Assembly (NCBI RefSeq): GCF_014648655.1
Contig: NZ_BMRN01000017.1
Span: 1-64,000 of the forward strand
Origin: Streptomyces atratus
GTDB taxonomy: Bacteria > Actinomycetota > Actinomycetes > Streptomycetales > Streptomycetaceae
Length of the DNA stretch: 64,000 nt
Direction of reading: 5' to 3'
The translations under genes and the position numbers were made by a program. This document shows, one piece after another, positions 33,216 to 42,618 of this stretch (its first letter is position 1; the number at the start of each line of letters is the position of its first letter). The notes under the pieces were generated by a model that saw only the letters and a program-made list of their open reading frames with translations, searched no databases and was not told the DNA's origin.

Positions 33216-36200
33216 CACCTTTCACCAAGGGCCAGTACGGCGTGGGGGTTCGCCGCGCCGGCACGCAGCACGTCGGCCAGCGCCCGCGCCCAACCCGTGA
33301 CCGTCGCGCTGTCGAGCACCTCCGGCCAGAACAGGACCTCCAGGCGCAGCCGGTCACTCTCGCCGGAGACGTCGATCATCAGGTCCAGGTCCATCACGGG
33401 GTCCGCCAGCTCGCGCGGCACGACCTCCAGGTCCGCCAGCGACACCCCGGTACGCCACGCGCCCTGGTGGGTGATCTTGACCTGGAACAGCGGGAACCGG
33501 CCGGCCTTGCGCGGCGGGTTCACCGCCGCGACAAGCTTGTGGAACGGCAGCCGGTCGTGCTCCTGCGCGCCGAGTACCTGCCGCCTGGCCAGGTCGAGCA
33601 GCTCACCGAACGTCGGTGCGGCACCCGGCGCGAGCCGGACCGGCAGCTGGTTGACGAACGTGCCGATCAGCTCCTCGCTGCCGGGCCACGAGCGGTTGAC
33701 CGAGTCGACGCCGAGCACCAGGTCGGTGGCCGAGGTCGCGTCCCGCAGCACCACGTACGAGGCGGCGAGCACCGCCATGAACGGGGTCGCGCCGCGGGCA
33801 CGGGCGGCCTCGGCGACGGCCCTGGTCTCCGCCGGCGTGAGATGGGTGACCACGTGGTCGGTGACGAACGCCGGCTTGGCCGGCCGCGGGCGGTCAAGTG
33901 GCAGGTCGATCGCCGGTGGCGCGCCGTCCAGTTGCTCGGTCCAGTACCGCGCGCACTCCTCGGCCTCCGCGCCCGCCAGCCACTCCCGCTCCGCGGCCAC
34001 GTACCCGGAGAACGACGTGCGTGGCAACGGCACGTCGGTGGCGCCGGCGAGCCACCGCTCGTAGTGCTCGGCGATATCGCGCTTGAGCACCTCCAGGGAC
34101 CAGCCGTCGGCGACCAGGTGGTGCATGGCGAACGTGAGCACGTGGTGGTCGTCGGCGACACGCGCCAGCCGCACCGTCGTCAGCGGCGGTTCGGGCGTGC
34201 GGGCGGAGATCTCGAAGTCGCCCAGAGTGCCCGTCTCCAGAACCATCTCGGCCTTGGGCCACACGACGGCCTTGGGGACTCCGCGCTCCTGGGTGAAGAC
34301 GGTGCGCAGCGGCTCGTGCCGGGCGGCGACCGCGGCCAGTGCGTGCCGAAGCGCGTCTAGGTCGAGCCGCCCGCGCAGGTCGAGCGACAGGATCAGCAGG
34401 TTGGGCGCCTTCTTGCGGTGCAGCTGCTCGAAGAACCACAGCCGCTCCTGGCCGGAGGACAGCGCGCCGACCGCCCGCGGTTCCTCCTCCGTGACAGCGG
34501 GTTCCGCGGCCTCGATCGCGGCGAGGAGGCCACGCGGGGTCGGCCGGGACAAGAACGCCCGCAGGGACGTGCCTTCCGCGTCGAACCGGGCGCGTGCCGT
34601 GGAGACCAGCGTCATCGCCAGCAGCGAGTCGCCGCCCGAGGTGAAGAAGTCGTCGTCCGGGCCGGCCGAGGCCGCGCCCAGCGTCTCGGCGACCACGGCG
34701 CACACCGCGTCCAGGGTGGTGGCCTCGGCCGGGGCCGGCGCCACGTCCTCGGTGCGCATGCCCTCCAGTGCCCGGTGGTCGACCTTTCCGGAGGTGTTGA
34801 CCGGCAACCGGTCGAGCACGGTCACCTCGTGCGGCACGAGGTACTGCGGGGCGGCGGCACGCATGGCCAGGAGCACGTCGGCCTGCGCGTTCAACGTCAC
34901 GAACGCCCGCAGCCGGCCTGCCGTGTGCACGCAGGCAGCCGACCGCACCTCGGGCACCCGCAGCAGCTCGGCCTCCACGTCACCCAGCTCGACACGGTGG
35001 CCGCGGATCTTCACCTGCCGGTCGCGGCGGCCGTGGAAGTCGATCGTGCCGTCGGCGGCGCGGCTCGCGCGGTCGGCGGTGCGGTAGAGCCGCGCGCCCG
35101 GTGTGCCGGACAGCGCGTCCGGGACGAACGCGAGCGCGGTGCGCACCGGGTCGCCGATGTAGCCACGGCCGACGCCGTCACCGCCGACCAGCAGCTCACC
35201 CTCGGTGCCGGTCGGCACCTCTCGGCCATCCGCGTCCACCACGTACAGGCGGGTGTTGAGGATCTCCCTGCCGATCGACGGCCACGGCCGAGCGGCGCTC
35301 TGCGCCGCGGTCACCACGTGGTGGGTGACGTCGTCGGAGCACTCGGTCGGGCCGTACGCGTTGACGATCGGAATGTCCGGGCAGTGCTCGTACCAGCGTC
35401 GTGCGACCGCGCCGGGCAGCGCCTCCCCGGTGGCGACGAGGTAACGCAGCGACGAGAGCCCGGCCCGCAGGTCGTCGTCGAGCTGCGCGGTGAGCACGGC
35501 GAGGAACGACGGGACGATCTCCAGCACGGTCACCCCGTGCCGACGGACCCACGCCACCAGCTCGGCGGGCTCGGCGATGTTGCGTGGCGAAGCGACCGCG
35601 ACCCGGGCGCCGACGGTGAGCGCGGTGAGCGTCTGCCACACCGAGATGTCGAACGACAGCGGCGCGGTGAGGCCGATGGCGTCGGCCGGCCCGAGGTCGA
35701 GGTCCGCGAGCTTGGCCGCGATGTGGTTGTCCATGCCGCCGTCGGCGACCATCGCGCCCTTGGGGGTGCCGGTCGACCCGGACGTGAAGATCACGTACGC
35801 GAGCCCGTCCCTCGGCCGGTCCGGCACCGGTGCCGGTTCCCCGGGTCCTGCCGCGTCGACGAGCACCTTCGGCACCGGGTCCAGCCCCTTGGCAACCTGG
35901 GCGGCGAACTCCTCGTGCCCCGGAGCGACAAGCAGGGCCCGCACGCCGGCTGCGGCGCACATCTGGTGCGCACGCCGAACCGGCACACTCGGCTCCACCG
36001 GGACGAACGCGGCGCCGGCGAGCAGCACGCCGAGCACCATCGCGACGTAGCCGGGGCCGCGGTCGGCGACCAGCGCCACCACGGTCTCGCGGCCGGCGCC
36101 GGTGGCCCGCAACGCTGCCGCGTGCCCGCGGGCCACCGTGTCCAGCTCGGCGTAGGTGGTGGTCACGCCGTCGGCCACCACGGCGGGCGCGCCGGGATTC

Positions 36201-36256
36201 TCCTTGTGGCACGAGGCGAACCGCGACAGCACGGGACTCACGACCGACTCGGTCAT
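33215..36256 (-). CDS. NRPS: A-PCP-C
   Basis: A 1013-residue protein. The start is ATG 36256 (MTESVVSPVLSRF), with GGAGAGGAGCTGGTC upstream and an ATGA overlap with the previous NRPS gene; the longer open frame upstream is only a shadow of that gene. Domains: A (~10-490, A3 FTSGSTGTPKG, A5 NAYGPTECSDD, A10 TSGKVDH), PCP (~510-580, FFTSGGDSL), and C (~600-1005, HHLVADGWS). The pocket read by eye is DIWEVTADDK, one residue different from the A domain of the upstream FAAL protein. The three acidic pocket residues suggest a basic amino acid such as a diamino acid. Confidence 0.95.
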   Translation of the reverse strand: MTESVVSPVLSRFASCHKENPGAPAVVADGVTTTYAELDTVARGHAAALRATGAGRETVVALVADRGPGYVAMVLGVLLAGAAFVPVEPSVPVRRAHQMCAAAGVRALLVAPGHEEFAAQVAKGLDPVPKVLVDAAGPGEPAPVPDRPRDGLAYVIFTSGSTGTPKGAMVADGGMDNHIAAKLADLDLGPADAIGLTAPLSFDISVWQTLTALTVGARVAVASPRNIAEPAELVAWVRRHGVTVLEIVPSFLAVLTAQLDDDLRAGLSSLRYLVATGEALPGAVARRWYEHCPDIPIVNAYGPTECSDDVTHHVVTAAQSAARPWPSIGREILNTRLYVVDADGREVPTGTEGELLVGGDGVGRGYIGDPVRTALAFVPDALSGTPGARLYRTADRASRAADGTIDFHGRRDRQVKIRGHRVELGDVEAELLRVPEVRSAACVHTAGRLRAFVTLNAQADVLLAMRAAAPQYLVPHEVTVLDRLPVNTSGKVDHRALEGMRTEDVAPAPAEATTLDAVCAVVAETLGAASAGPDDDFFTSGGDSLLAMTLVSTARARFDAEGTSLRAFLSRPTPRGLLAAIEAAEPAVTEEEPRAVGALSSGQERLWFFEQLHRKKAPNLLILSLDLRGRLDLDALRHALAAVAARHEPLRTVFTQERGVPKAVVWPKAEMVLETGTLGDFEISARTPEPPLTTVRLARVADDHHVLTFAMHHLVADGWSLEVLKRDIAEHYERWLAGATDVPLPRTSFSGYVAAEREWLAGAEAEECARYWTEQLDGAPPAIDLPLDRPRPAKPAFVTDHVVTHLTPAETRAVAEAARARGATPFMAVLAASYVVLRDATSATDLVLGVDSVNRSWPGSEELIGTFVNQLPVRLAPGAAPTFGELLDLARRQVLGAQEHDRLPFHKLVAAVNPPRKAGRFPLFQVKITHQGAWRTGVSLADLEVVPRELADPVMDLDLMIDVSGESDRLRLEVLFWPEVLDSATVTGWARALADVLRAGAANPHAVLALGER

Positions 36257-39200
36257 GACCAGCTCCTCTCCACCCCGTTGCTCACGGGAACCAGCTCGGC
36301 CAGTGGGGCGATGTCGGCCGGGACCAGCGCGCGAACCGCGGCGTGCACCCGGCGGGCGAGCTCCGCGATGCCCGCCGCGTCGAACCTGTTCGTCCGGTAG
36401 CGGTAGGACACCCTGTAGCCGCCGTCCCACTCCTCGATGTCGACGAGCAGCGGGTACGGGGCGGCGACGGCGTCCAGGTCGGTCGGCTCGACTTCCAGAC
36501 CGGCCAGCTCGACCGGTTTGCCGGGCGGCTGCATCACGAGCATCACGTCGAACGGGGACCCGTCCCCGCCCGGCGTCGGTGTCAGCAGCGGTACCAGCTC
36601 CTGGAACGGCACGTTCGCGCACCGGTAGGCACGCAGCGCGCCCGCGCGGACGGCGGCCAGCGCGTCGGCCACCGAGTCGGCCGGGGACAGGTCCACGGCC
36701 AGGACCGAGACGTTCAGGAGCGGGCCGACGACCTGCCGCCACTCGGGCCGGTCGCGCTGGGCAATGAGCGTGCCGAGCATGACCAGCTCCCGCTCGGCCG
36801 ACCCGCTGTGGGTGAGCGCGGCCAGTGCGGTCGCGAACACCATGTAGGGAGTGACGCCGGTGCGGCCGGCCAGGTCGCGCACCGAGGCGGCGAGGCCGGC
36901 GTCGAGCCAGTCGGTGTGCTTGGCCGCCTCCTCCTCGGCCGATGCGGGTGGCACGGCCCGGTCCGGCAGCGGGGACCTCGCCGCCTGGCGACCCGTGACG
37001 TCCTGCCACAGTGCGGCCAGCTCGCCGCGGTCGTGGTTGTCCCACCATGACCGTTCGTCGTGGCAGTAGTCCGCGAACCCGTAGCCCGCCTCCGGGGGCG
37101 TCAGCCGGTTGTAGCGGTCGGCGAGGTCGCTCAGGAACACCGTGAGGGACCAGCCGTCGCACACGATGTGGTCGATGTTGACGAACAGGCCCCAGTCACG
37201 TTCCCCGAGCCGCGCCAGCAACGCGCGGAACGGCAGCTCCCGGCGCAGGTCCGCGACCACCGCCGCCTCGTCGGCGACCAGTTGGTCGAACACCTCGTCG
37301 CCCAGCTCGGCCACCGGGCCGCGCAGGTCCAGACGGGTGAGCTCGAACTCCTCGGCCGGGCGCGCGGTCCAGGTCAGCTCGCCGCCGTCGGTGGCAAACC
37401 TGGCCAGCAGCACGGGATGCGCGGCCAGCGTCGCGCGGAGCGCCGTCTCCAACACCTGCTCGTCCAGCTCGCCGCGCAGGCGCAGCACACCGGGCATGTT
37501 GTACGTCGGCCGGCCGGGGTCGATCTCGCGCAGGAACCAGAACCGTTGCTGCGCGGCGCTCGCGGGCACCGGTTGTGTCGGGTCGGCGGGTGTCCGCTGC
37601 GGTGCGCGGTTCGCGGTCGCCGGGTCGGCTGCGCGCACGGAGGCGACGAAGTCGCGCAGGCGCGGGTTGGTGAACACGACGTCGACCACCAGCTGTACGC
37701 CGAGCAGCGCGTTGACACGGTCGATCATGGCGAGCGCGAGCAGGGAGTGGCCACCCAGCTGGAAGAAGCTGTCGTCCCAGCCGACCGTGTCCTGTTCCAG
37801 CAGGTCCGCCCAGAGCGACCGGACGGTCGCGGCGAGGGGGTCGTCCAGTTCGGTTGTCGCCCTCGTGGTCACCGGTGCCGTGAACTCCAGCGACCGGTAG
37901 TCGACCTTCCCGTTCTTGGACCGGGGCAGGCGGCCGAGCTCGGCGATGATCGTCGGGATCATGTGCCGGGGCAGCAGATCGGCGAGCACGGCGCGGAACC
38001 GCTCGTCCTCGTCGAGGCCGAGCACCGTCGCCGGCCCGTCCGGCGCGCCGGGACGGGCCAGGTAGCCGACGAGCGAGGCACCCGCCGGTCCATGGTGGAC
38101 CTTCACCGCAGCCTCGACGACGCCGGGGCAGTGTCGCAGCGCGGCCTCGACCTCGCCGACCTCGATCCGCTGGCCGCGGATCTTGATCTGGGTGTCGGCA
38201 CGGCCGAGGAACTCCAGGTCGCCGTCCGCGTTCACGCGGCCGAGGTCGCCGGTTCGGTAGAGCCGTCCGCCAGGCACGGCCGCGTACGGGTCCGGCACGA
38301 ACATCTCGGCGGTGCGCCTCGGGTTGCCCCGGTAGCCGCGGCCGACCACTCCCCCGCCGACGTGCAGGAGGCCGACCACGCCGGGCGGCACGGGCTGAAG
38401 GTTCTCGTCCAAGACGTGCACGGTGGTGTTGGCGAGCGGCCGGCCGGCCGAGGTGGTCATCGGCGCGTCCGGTCCGGTCGCGCACAGCCCCGCGGTGACG
38501 TCGTCGGTGCACTCGGCCGGCCCGTAGGCGTTGTGCACGGGGATGCCGGGCAACTCCCGCACCCAGCGCCGCAGCACGTCGTGGGTCAGTGTCTCGCCCG
38601 TGGACAGCATCACGCGCAACGCACCCGGTGCCGCGGCGAGGCCGGCGTCGAGCAACGCCACGATGTTGGACGGCACCAGCTCCAGCATGGTCACGCCACC
38701 GTCCGCGACGGCCTTCAGCAGGCTCGCGGGCGACTGCGAGTCCGGCTCGGGCACGATCCGCACCCGGCCACCGGTCATCAGCTGGGTCAGCAGCTGCCAC
38801 ACGGAGATGTCGAACGACACGGGCGCGGTCTGGGCCACGCAGTCGTGCTCGGTGAGCCCGAAGTGCTCGACCATCTGCCACATGTGGTTCGTGACGCCGT
38901 AGTTCGTGGAGACGGCCGCCTTCGGCACTCCGGTGGAGCCGGAGGTGTGGATGATCGTCGACGCGGCGTGGTCGTGGCAGAGCCGCGGCGGCCGCGTGGT
39001 GCTGCTGCCCGAGGCAAGCTCGGCGAGGTCGAACACCTGACGGTCACCGAACAGGTGACGGCCCGACGGGGTGGCGATGATCGCGGCCGGCTCGACCGCT
39101 TCGACCATCGCCTCGGCGCGGCGGGGCGCCTCGCGCGGGCTGATGGGCACGTAGGCGCCGTCGGCCTTGTGCAGGCCGAGCAGCGCGACAAGGTAGTCGG

Positions 39201-42200
39201 CCGACCGGTCCGCGCTCATCACGACGGTGCGGTCGGTGCACACGCCGGCCGCCCGCAGCTTCTCGGCCACGTGGTTGGCACGGGCGTCCAGCTCGGCGTA
39301 GGTCAACCGCACCCGGCCGTCGTCGACCGCAACGCTGTCGGGCGTGCGGTCGACCCATCGCTCGAACGAGTCGAGGTAGTTCTCCGGCCGCGGCACATCG
39401 GGGCCGATGGCACGCTCGACGAGCACCGCGGCCTCGTCCGGGGTCAGCAGCGGCAGCGGGGTGGTCTGTCCCGCGCCGATCGCGGCGAGCAGCGTCGGCA
39501 ACGTGCGCACCACCAGCTCGGCCTGCTCGCGGGAGACCGTGGCGGAGTCGTACTGGAGCTGGAAGTCCAGCACGTCGTCCCGTACCGCCACGTTCAGGCC
39601 GAGGCCGGACTGCGTGGTGTGGTCGGGGACCGGGTAGCCGTGCAGGGTGGCGGCGCCCGCTCGCAGCTCGGCCTTCTCATCACCCATCACGACGGCCGCC
39701 GCGCCGGGCAGCGCCGTGGTGTAGCAGCTGAACATGGCCTGGAAGATCGTGGCCGTCGCGGTGTCGCGGTCGGGGTTGACCAGCCGCACGATGTCGGACA
39801 ACGGCTGGTCCGCGTGATCCAGCACGTCAAGGACGTGACGGTGCGTGCCGACGGCAAAATCGGTGAACGGCACCTCGGCGCGGTAGGTCGAGCGGACGGG
39901 TACCACGTTGACGAGGTAGCCGACCCACTCGGCGAGTGCCCGGTCGGTGCGTCCCGCGGTGGGGACGCCGACGATCAGGTCGGTCTGGCCGGACAGGCGG
40001 TGCAGCAGCACCTGGTAGGCGGCGAGCAGCAGGTTGTGCAGGGTCAGCCCGTGCTCGCGGGCGAACGCGGTCAGCGGTGCGGCGGGCACGGAGAACGCGA
40101 GCGACTCGCGGGGCGCGCCGGGATCGGGCGTGCCGAGGCCGGGGAGGGTGAGCGTGGGCAGCTCGCCGACCAGTTCGGCGCGCCAGAAGTCGCTGTGATC
40201 TCGTGCCGGGGCCGGGGCGGACGCCGGACGTGGTGCGGGTGGCTCGCCGGCCAGTTCGGCGCCCAGATCGGCCATGACGATCGCGAAGGACGACACGTCG
40301 CACACGATGTGGTGCAGTGACAACACGAAGAGCCAATCGGCGTCCCGCCGCAGCAGTGCGGCCCGCAGCGGCCTGCCGGTGGCGAGGTCGAACGGACGGG
40401 TCGCGAAGTCGCGGTACCAATCGGCTTCCTGCTGCGGATGCCACGTACGCGCGTCGACGGCCTCGATGTCCACGGTGGACGTGTCGCGCAGCTCGGCATG
40501 CGGAGCACTGTCGCGGGTGGTGATCGCCAGGCGCAGGCTCGGGTGGCGGGCGGCCATGGCCCTGAGCGCGGTGCGGAACGCGTCGGGATCGACGGTCCCG
40601 GTGACGCGGAACGCGCGTGTCACGTTGTAGTCGCCGCCGGGCGCGGCGCGGTGCAGGAACCACAGGGCGCGCTGGGAGGCGTTCAGCTCGTAGCCGTTGC
40701 CGGTGCCACCGATGGGGGTGGCCGGGAGGGTCGCGGTGGCAGCTTCGGCGAGATCGGCGAGATCGGCGATCGATTCCGCCCGCAGCACCGCCGTCGGCGC
40801 CAGCTCGACACCGAGCGCGTCCTCCAGGGCCTGGCGTATCCGCACGGCGGTGAGTGAGTCGGCTCCCAGGTCGGCGAGCGACGAGTCGGCCGACGGTGGC
40901 TCGGGCAGGCCGAGCAAGTCCCCGATGTGGGCGCACAGCGCCGCCGTCAGCGAGTCGGTGGCCAGGCGCTCCGTGAGCGACGACGTGCGGCCGGTGAGGG
41001 TGTCGTCGAGCAGCACGGGCAGTTCGCCGTCGAGGTGGCGCCGCCGTGCGGCGTACCGCTGGACCTTGCCGCTGGAGGTCTTGGTGATCGTGCCGGGCGG
41101 CACGATCAGGACCGTGCGTGCGGTGACGCCGTGGATGCGGGACAGCGTGGCCCGCACCCGCCCGGCGATCTCGCGGTACCGCGCGGGCAGCGTCCGCGCG
41201 TGTACTTCCTGGCACACCACGACCGCCTCGTCGCCGTCGTCCGCGACGCCGAACACCGCGCAGCGGCCGGGCCTGACGTCCGGGTCGCAGGTTCCGGCGT
41301 CCGCCTCCAGGTCCTCCGGGTAGATGTTGCGGCCGCGCTGGACGATCAGGTCCTTGCTCCGGCCCACGACGAACAGCTCGTCACCGTCACAAAAGCCGAG
41401 GTCGCCGGTGCGCAGGAAGGCCCCGAAGGCTGCCCCGCCCCAGTACCCCGCCCCGTTGCTGCCCCCCGAGACGGCGATCTCGCCGACCTGCCCGGCGCCG
41501 AGTTCGGTGCCGCTCTCGCGGTCGAGCACCCGCACGTCGGCGTGGTCGGGCATCCGGTAGGCGGTCAGCTCCCGACCGTCGTCGAACGTCCGGGAGACAG
41601 CGGGTGCGCCGGTCGTCACGAGCAGCGTCGCCTCGGCGAGGCCATAGCAGGGCAGGTGCGCCTCGTGCCGGAATCCGGTGTCGCGGAAGGCTTTTGTGAA
41701 CGCCCGCAGGGTGCGCGGGTAGACCTGGGCCGCACCGTTGAACGCCACGCGCCAGCCGGACAGGTCGAGCCCGGCCTTCTCCTCGTCGGTGACCTTGCGG
41801 ACGCACAGGTCGTACGCGAAGTTGGGGCCGCCGCTGATGTCCGCGCGCTCGTCGCTGATCACCTGGAGCCAGCTCGCGGGGCTCCGCAGGAACGACAACG
41901 GGTCGAGGATGACGCCCTTGGCACCGGCGTACAGCGGTTGCAGCATCGCGCCGATGAGGCCCATGTCGTGGTGCAGCGGCAGCCAGCTGACGATCGTGGA
42001 GTCCTGCGTGACGCCGAACGACCGCTGGATGGCGTTCTCGTTGTGCACGAGCGCACCGTGGGTCACGACGACGCCGCGCGGCGTACTGGTGGAGCCCGAG
42101 GTGTACTGAAGGAACGCGACGTCGTCGGCGACCGCGACCGGCAGTCCCGCGCCGTCGTCGGCGGCGGCCTCGATCCGGTCGGCAAGCAGCCAGTCGTGTG

Positions 42201-42618
42201 CCGCGGCGAATCCGCGCAGTTCCGGGTCCTCGCTCGCGGCGACCAGGTCCCGCACGAAGGACGGCGACACGACGAGCGAGACGTCACAGTCCCGCGCCAC
42301 GTTCAGCACCCGCCGTCGCGCGCCCTCGTCCATCGGCAGCGGCACGGGCACGGCGATCACGCCTGCGGCGAGGCAACCGAGGAACGCGGGTGCGAACTCC
42401 GGTGCCGTCGGGAACAGCAGCAGCACCCGCGCGCCGGGCCGCACCTTCGCCGTGAGCGCACGGGCCACGGCGAGCGACCGGGCGCTCAGCGCCGCATAGG
42501 ACAGATCCACTCGCGGGCCACCACCGACGGGGGCGACCGACAGCGCCACCTTCTCGGGCGAGCGTTGTGCGTGCTCGGCGAGCCGTGCGACCAGCCCACC
42601 GGGAATGAACCCGGTCAT
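36253..42618 (-). CDS. NRPS initiation protein: FAAL-ACP-C-A-PCP-C
   Basis: A 2121-residue protein; ATG 42618 overlaps the P450 stop. The first ~570 residues are a fatty acyl-AMP ligase: YTSGSTSTPRGVVV and PLHHDMGLIG are FAAL marks. Then come ACP (~585-660, LADLGADSL), C1 (~675-1090, HHIVCDVSS, where the usual Gly after Asp is Val), A (~1110-1590, HTSGSTGVPKA, AYGPAECTDD, code by eye DIWELTADDK), PCP (~1600-1670, FFQLGGHSL), and C2 (~1690-2110, DHIVCDGWS, which keeps the catalytic second His). It activates a fatty or other acyl chain, moves it to the ACP, and acylates the first amino acid, so the product is made as an N-acyl peptide. Confidence 0.95.
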   Translation of the reverse strand: MTGFIPGGLVARLAEHAQRSPEKVALSVAPVGGGPRVDLSYAALSARSLAVARALTAKVRPGARVLLLFPTAPEFAPAFLGCLAAGVIAVPVPLPMDEGARRRVLNVARDCDVSLVVSPSFVRDLVAASEDPELRGFAAAHDWLLADRIEAAADDGAGLPVAVADDVAFLQYTSGSTSTPRGVVVTHGALVHNENAIQRSFGVTQDSTIVSWLPLHHDMGLIGAMLQPLYAGAKGVILDPLSFLRSPASWLQVISDERADISGGPNFAYDLCVRKVTDEEKAGLDLSGWRVAFNGAAQVYPRTLRAFTKAFRDTGFRHEAHLPCYGLAEATLLVTTGAPAVSRTFDDGRELTAYRMPDHADVRVLDRESGTELGAGQVGEIAVSGGSNGAGYWGGAAFGAFLRTGDLGFCDGDELFVVGRSKDLIVQRGRNIYPEDLEADAGTCDPDVRPGRCAVFGVADDGDEAVVVCQEVHARTLPARYREIAGRVRATLSRIHGVTARTVLIVPPGTITKTSSGKVQRYAARRRHLDGELPVLLDDTLTGRTSSLTERLATDSLTAALCAHIGDLLGLPEPPSADSSLADLGADSLTAVRIRQALEDALGVELAPTAVLRAESIADLADLAEAATATLPATPIGGTGNGYELNASQRALWFLHRAAPGGDYNVTRAFRVTGTVDPDAFRTALRAMAARHPSLRLAITTRDSAPHAELRDTSTVDIEAVDARTWHPQQEADWYRDFATRPFDLATGRPLRAALLRRDADWLFVLSLHHIVCDVSSFAIVMADLGAELAGEPPAPRPASAPAPARDHSDFWRAELVGELPTLTLPGLGTPDPGAPRESLAFSVPAAPLTAFAREHGLTLHNLLLAAYQVLLHRLSGQTDLIVGVPTAGRTDRALAEWVGYLVNVVPVRSTYRAEVPFTDFAVGTHRHVLDVLDHADQPLSDIVRLVNPDRDTATATIFQAMFSCYTTALPGAAAVVMGDEKAELRAGAATLHGYPVPDHTTQSGLGLNVAVRDDVLDFQLQYDSATVSREQAELVVRTLPTLLAAIGAGQTTPLPLLTPDEAAVLVERAIGPDVPRPENYLDSFERWVDRTPDSVAVDDGRVRLTYAELDARANHVAEKLRAAGVCTDRTVVMSADRSADYLVALLGLHKADGAYVPISPREAPRRAEAMVEAVEPAAIIATPSGRHLFGDRQVFDLAELASGSSTTRPPRLCHDHAASTIIHTSGSTGVPKAAVSTNYGVTNHMWQMVEHFGLTEHDCVAQTAPVSFDISVWQLLTQLMTGGRVRIVPEPDSQSPASLLKAVADGGVTMLELVPSNIVALLDAGLAAAPGALRVMLSTGETLTHDVLRRWVRELPGIPVHNAYGPAECTDDVTAGLCATGPDAPMTTSAGRPLANTTVHVLDENLQPVPPGVVGLLHVGGGVVGRGYRGNPRRTAEMFVPDPYAAVPGGRLYRTGDLGRVNADGDLEFLGRADTQIKIRGQRIEVGEVEAALRHCPGVVEAAVKVHHGPAGASLVGYLARPGAPDGPATVLGLDEDERFRAVLADLLPRHMIPTIIAELGRLPRSKNGKVDYRSLEFTAPVTTRATTELDDPLAATVRSLWADLLEQDTVGWDDSFFQLGGHSLLALAMIDRVNALLGVQLVVDVVFTNPRLRDFVASVRAADPATANRAPQRTPADPTQPVPASAAQQRFWFLREIDPGRPTYNMPGVLRLRGELDEQVLETALRATLAAHPVLLARFATDGGELTWTARPAEEFELTRLDLRGPVAELGDEVFDQLVADEAAVVADLRRELPFRALLARLGERDWGLFVNIDHIVCDGWSLTVFLSDLADRYNRLTPPEAGYGFADYCHDERSWWDNHDRGELAALWQDVTGRQAARSPLPDRAVPPASAEEEAAKHTDWLDAGLAASVRDLAGRTGVTPYMVFATALAALTHSGSAERELVMLGTLIAQRDRPEWRQVVGPLLNVSVLAVDLSPADSVADALAAVRAGALRAYRCANVPFQELVPLLTPTPGGDGSPFDVMLVMQPPGKPVELAGLEVEPTDLDAVAAPYPLLVDIEEWDGGYRVSYRYRTNRFDAAGIAELARRVHAAVRALVPADIAPLAELVPVSNGVERSWS

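Noticed and set aside
36256-37162. N-terminal extension of the A-PCP-C protein up to 37162
   Set aside because: The extra ~300 residues overlap the C domain of the upstream NRPS in another frame and are Arg/Pro-rich; ATG 36256 with GGAG and an ATGA overlap is the proper start.
37060-40320. 1086-codon plus-strand frame
   Set aside because: Antisense shadow of the FAAL-NRPS; no domain, no ribosome binding site, atypical composition.
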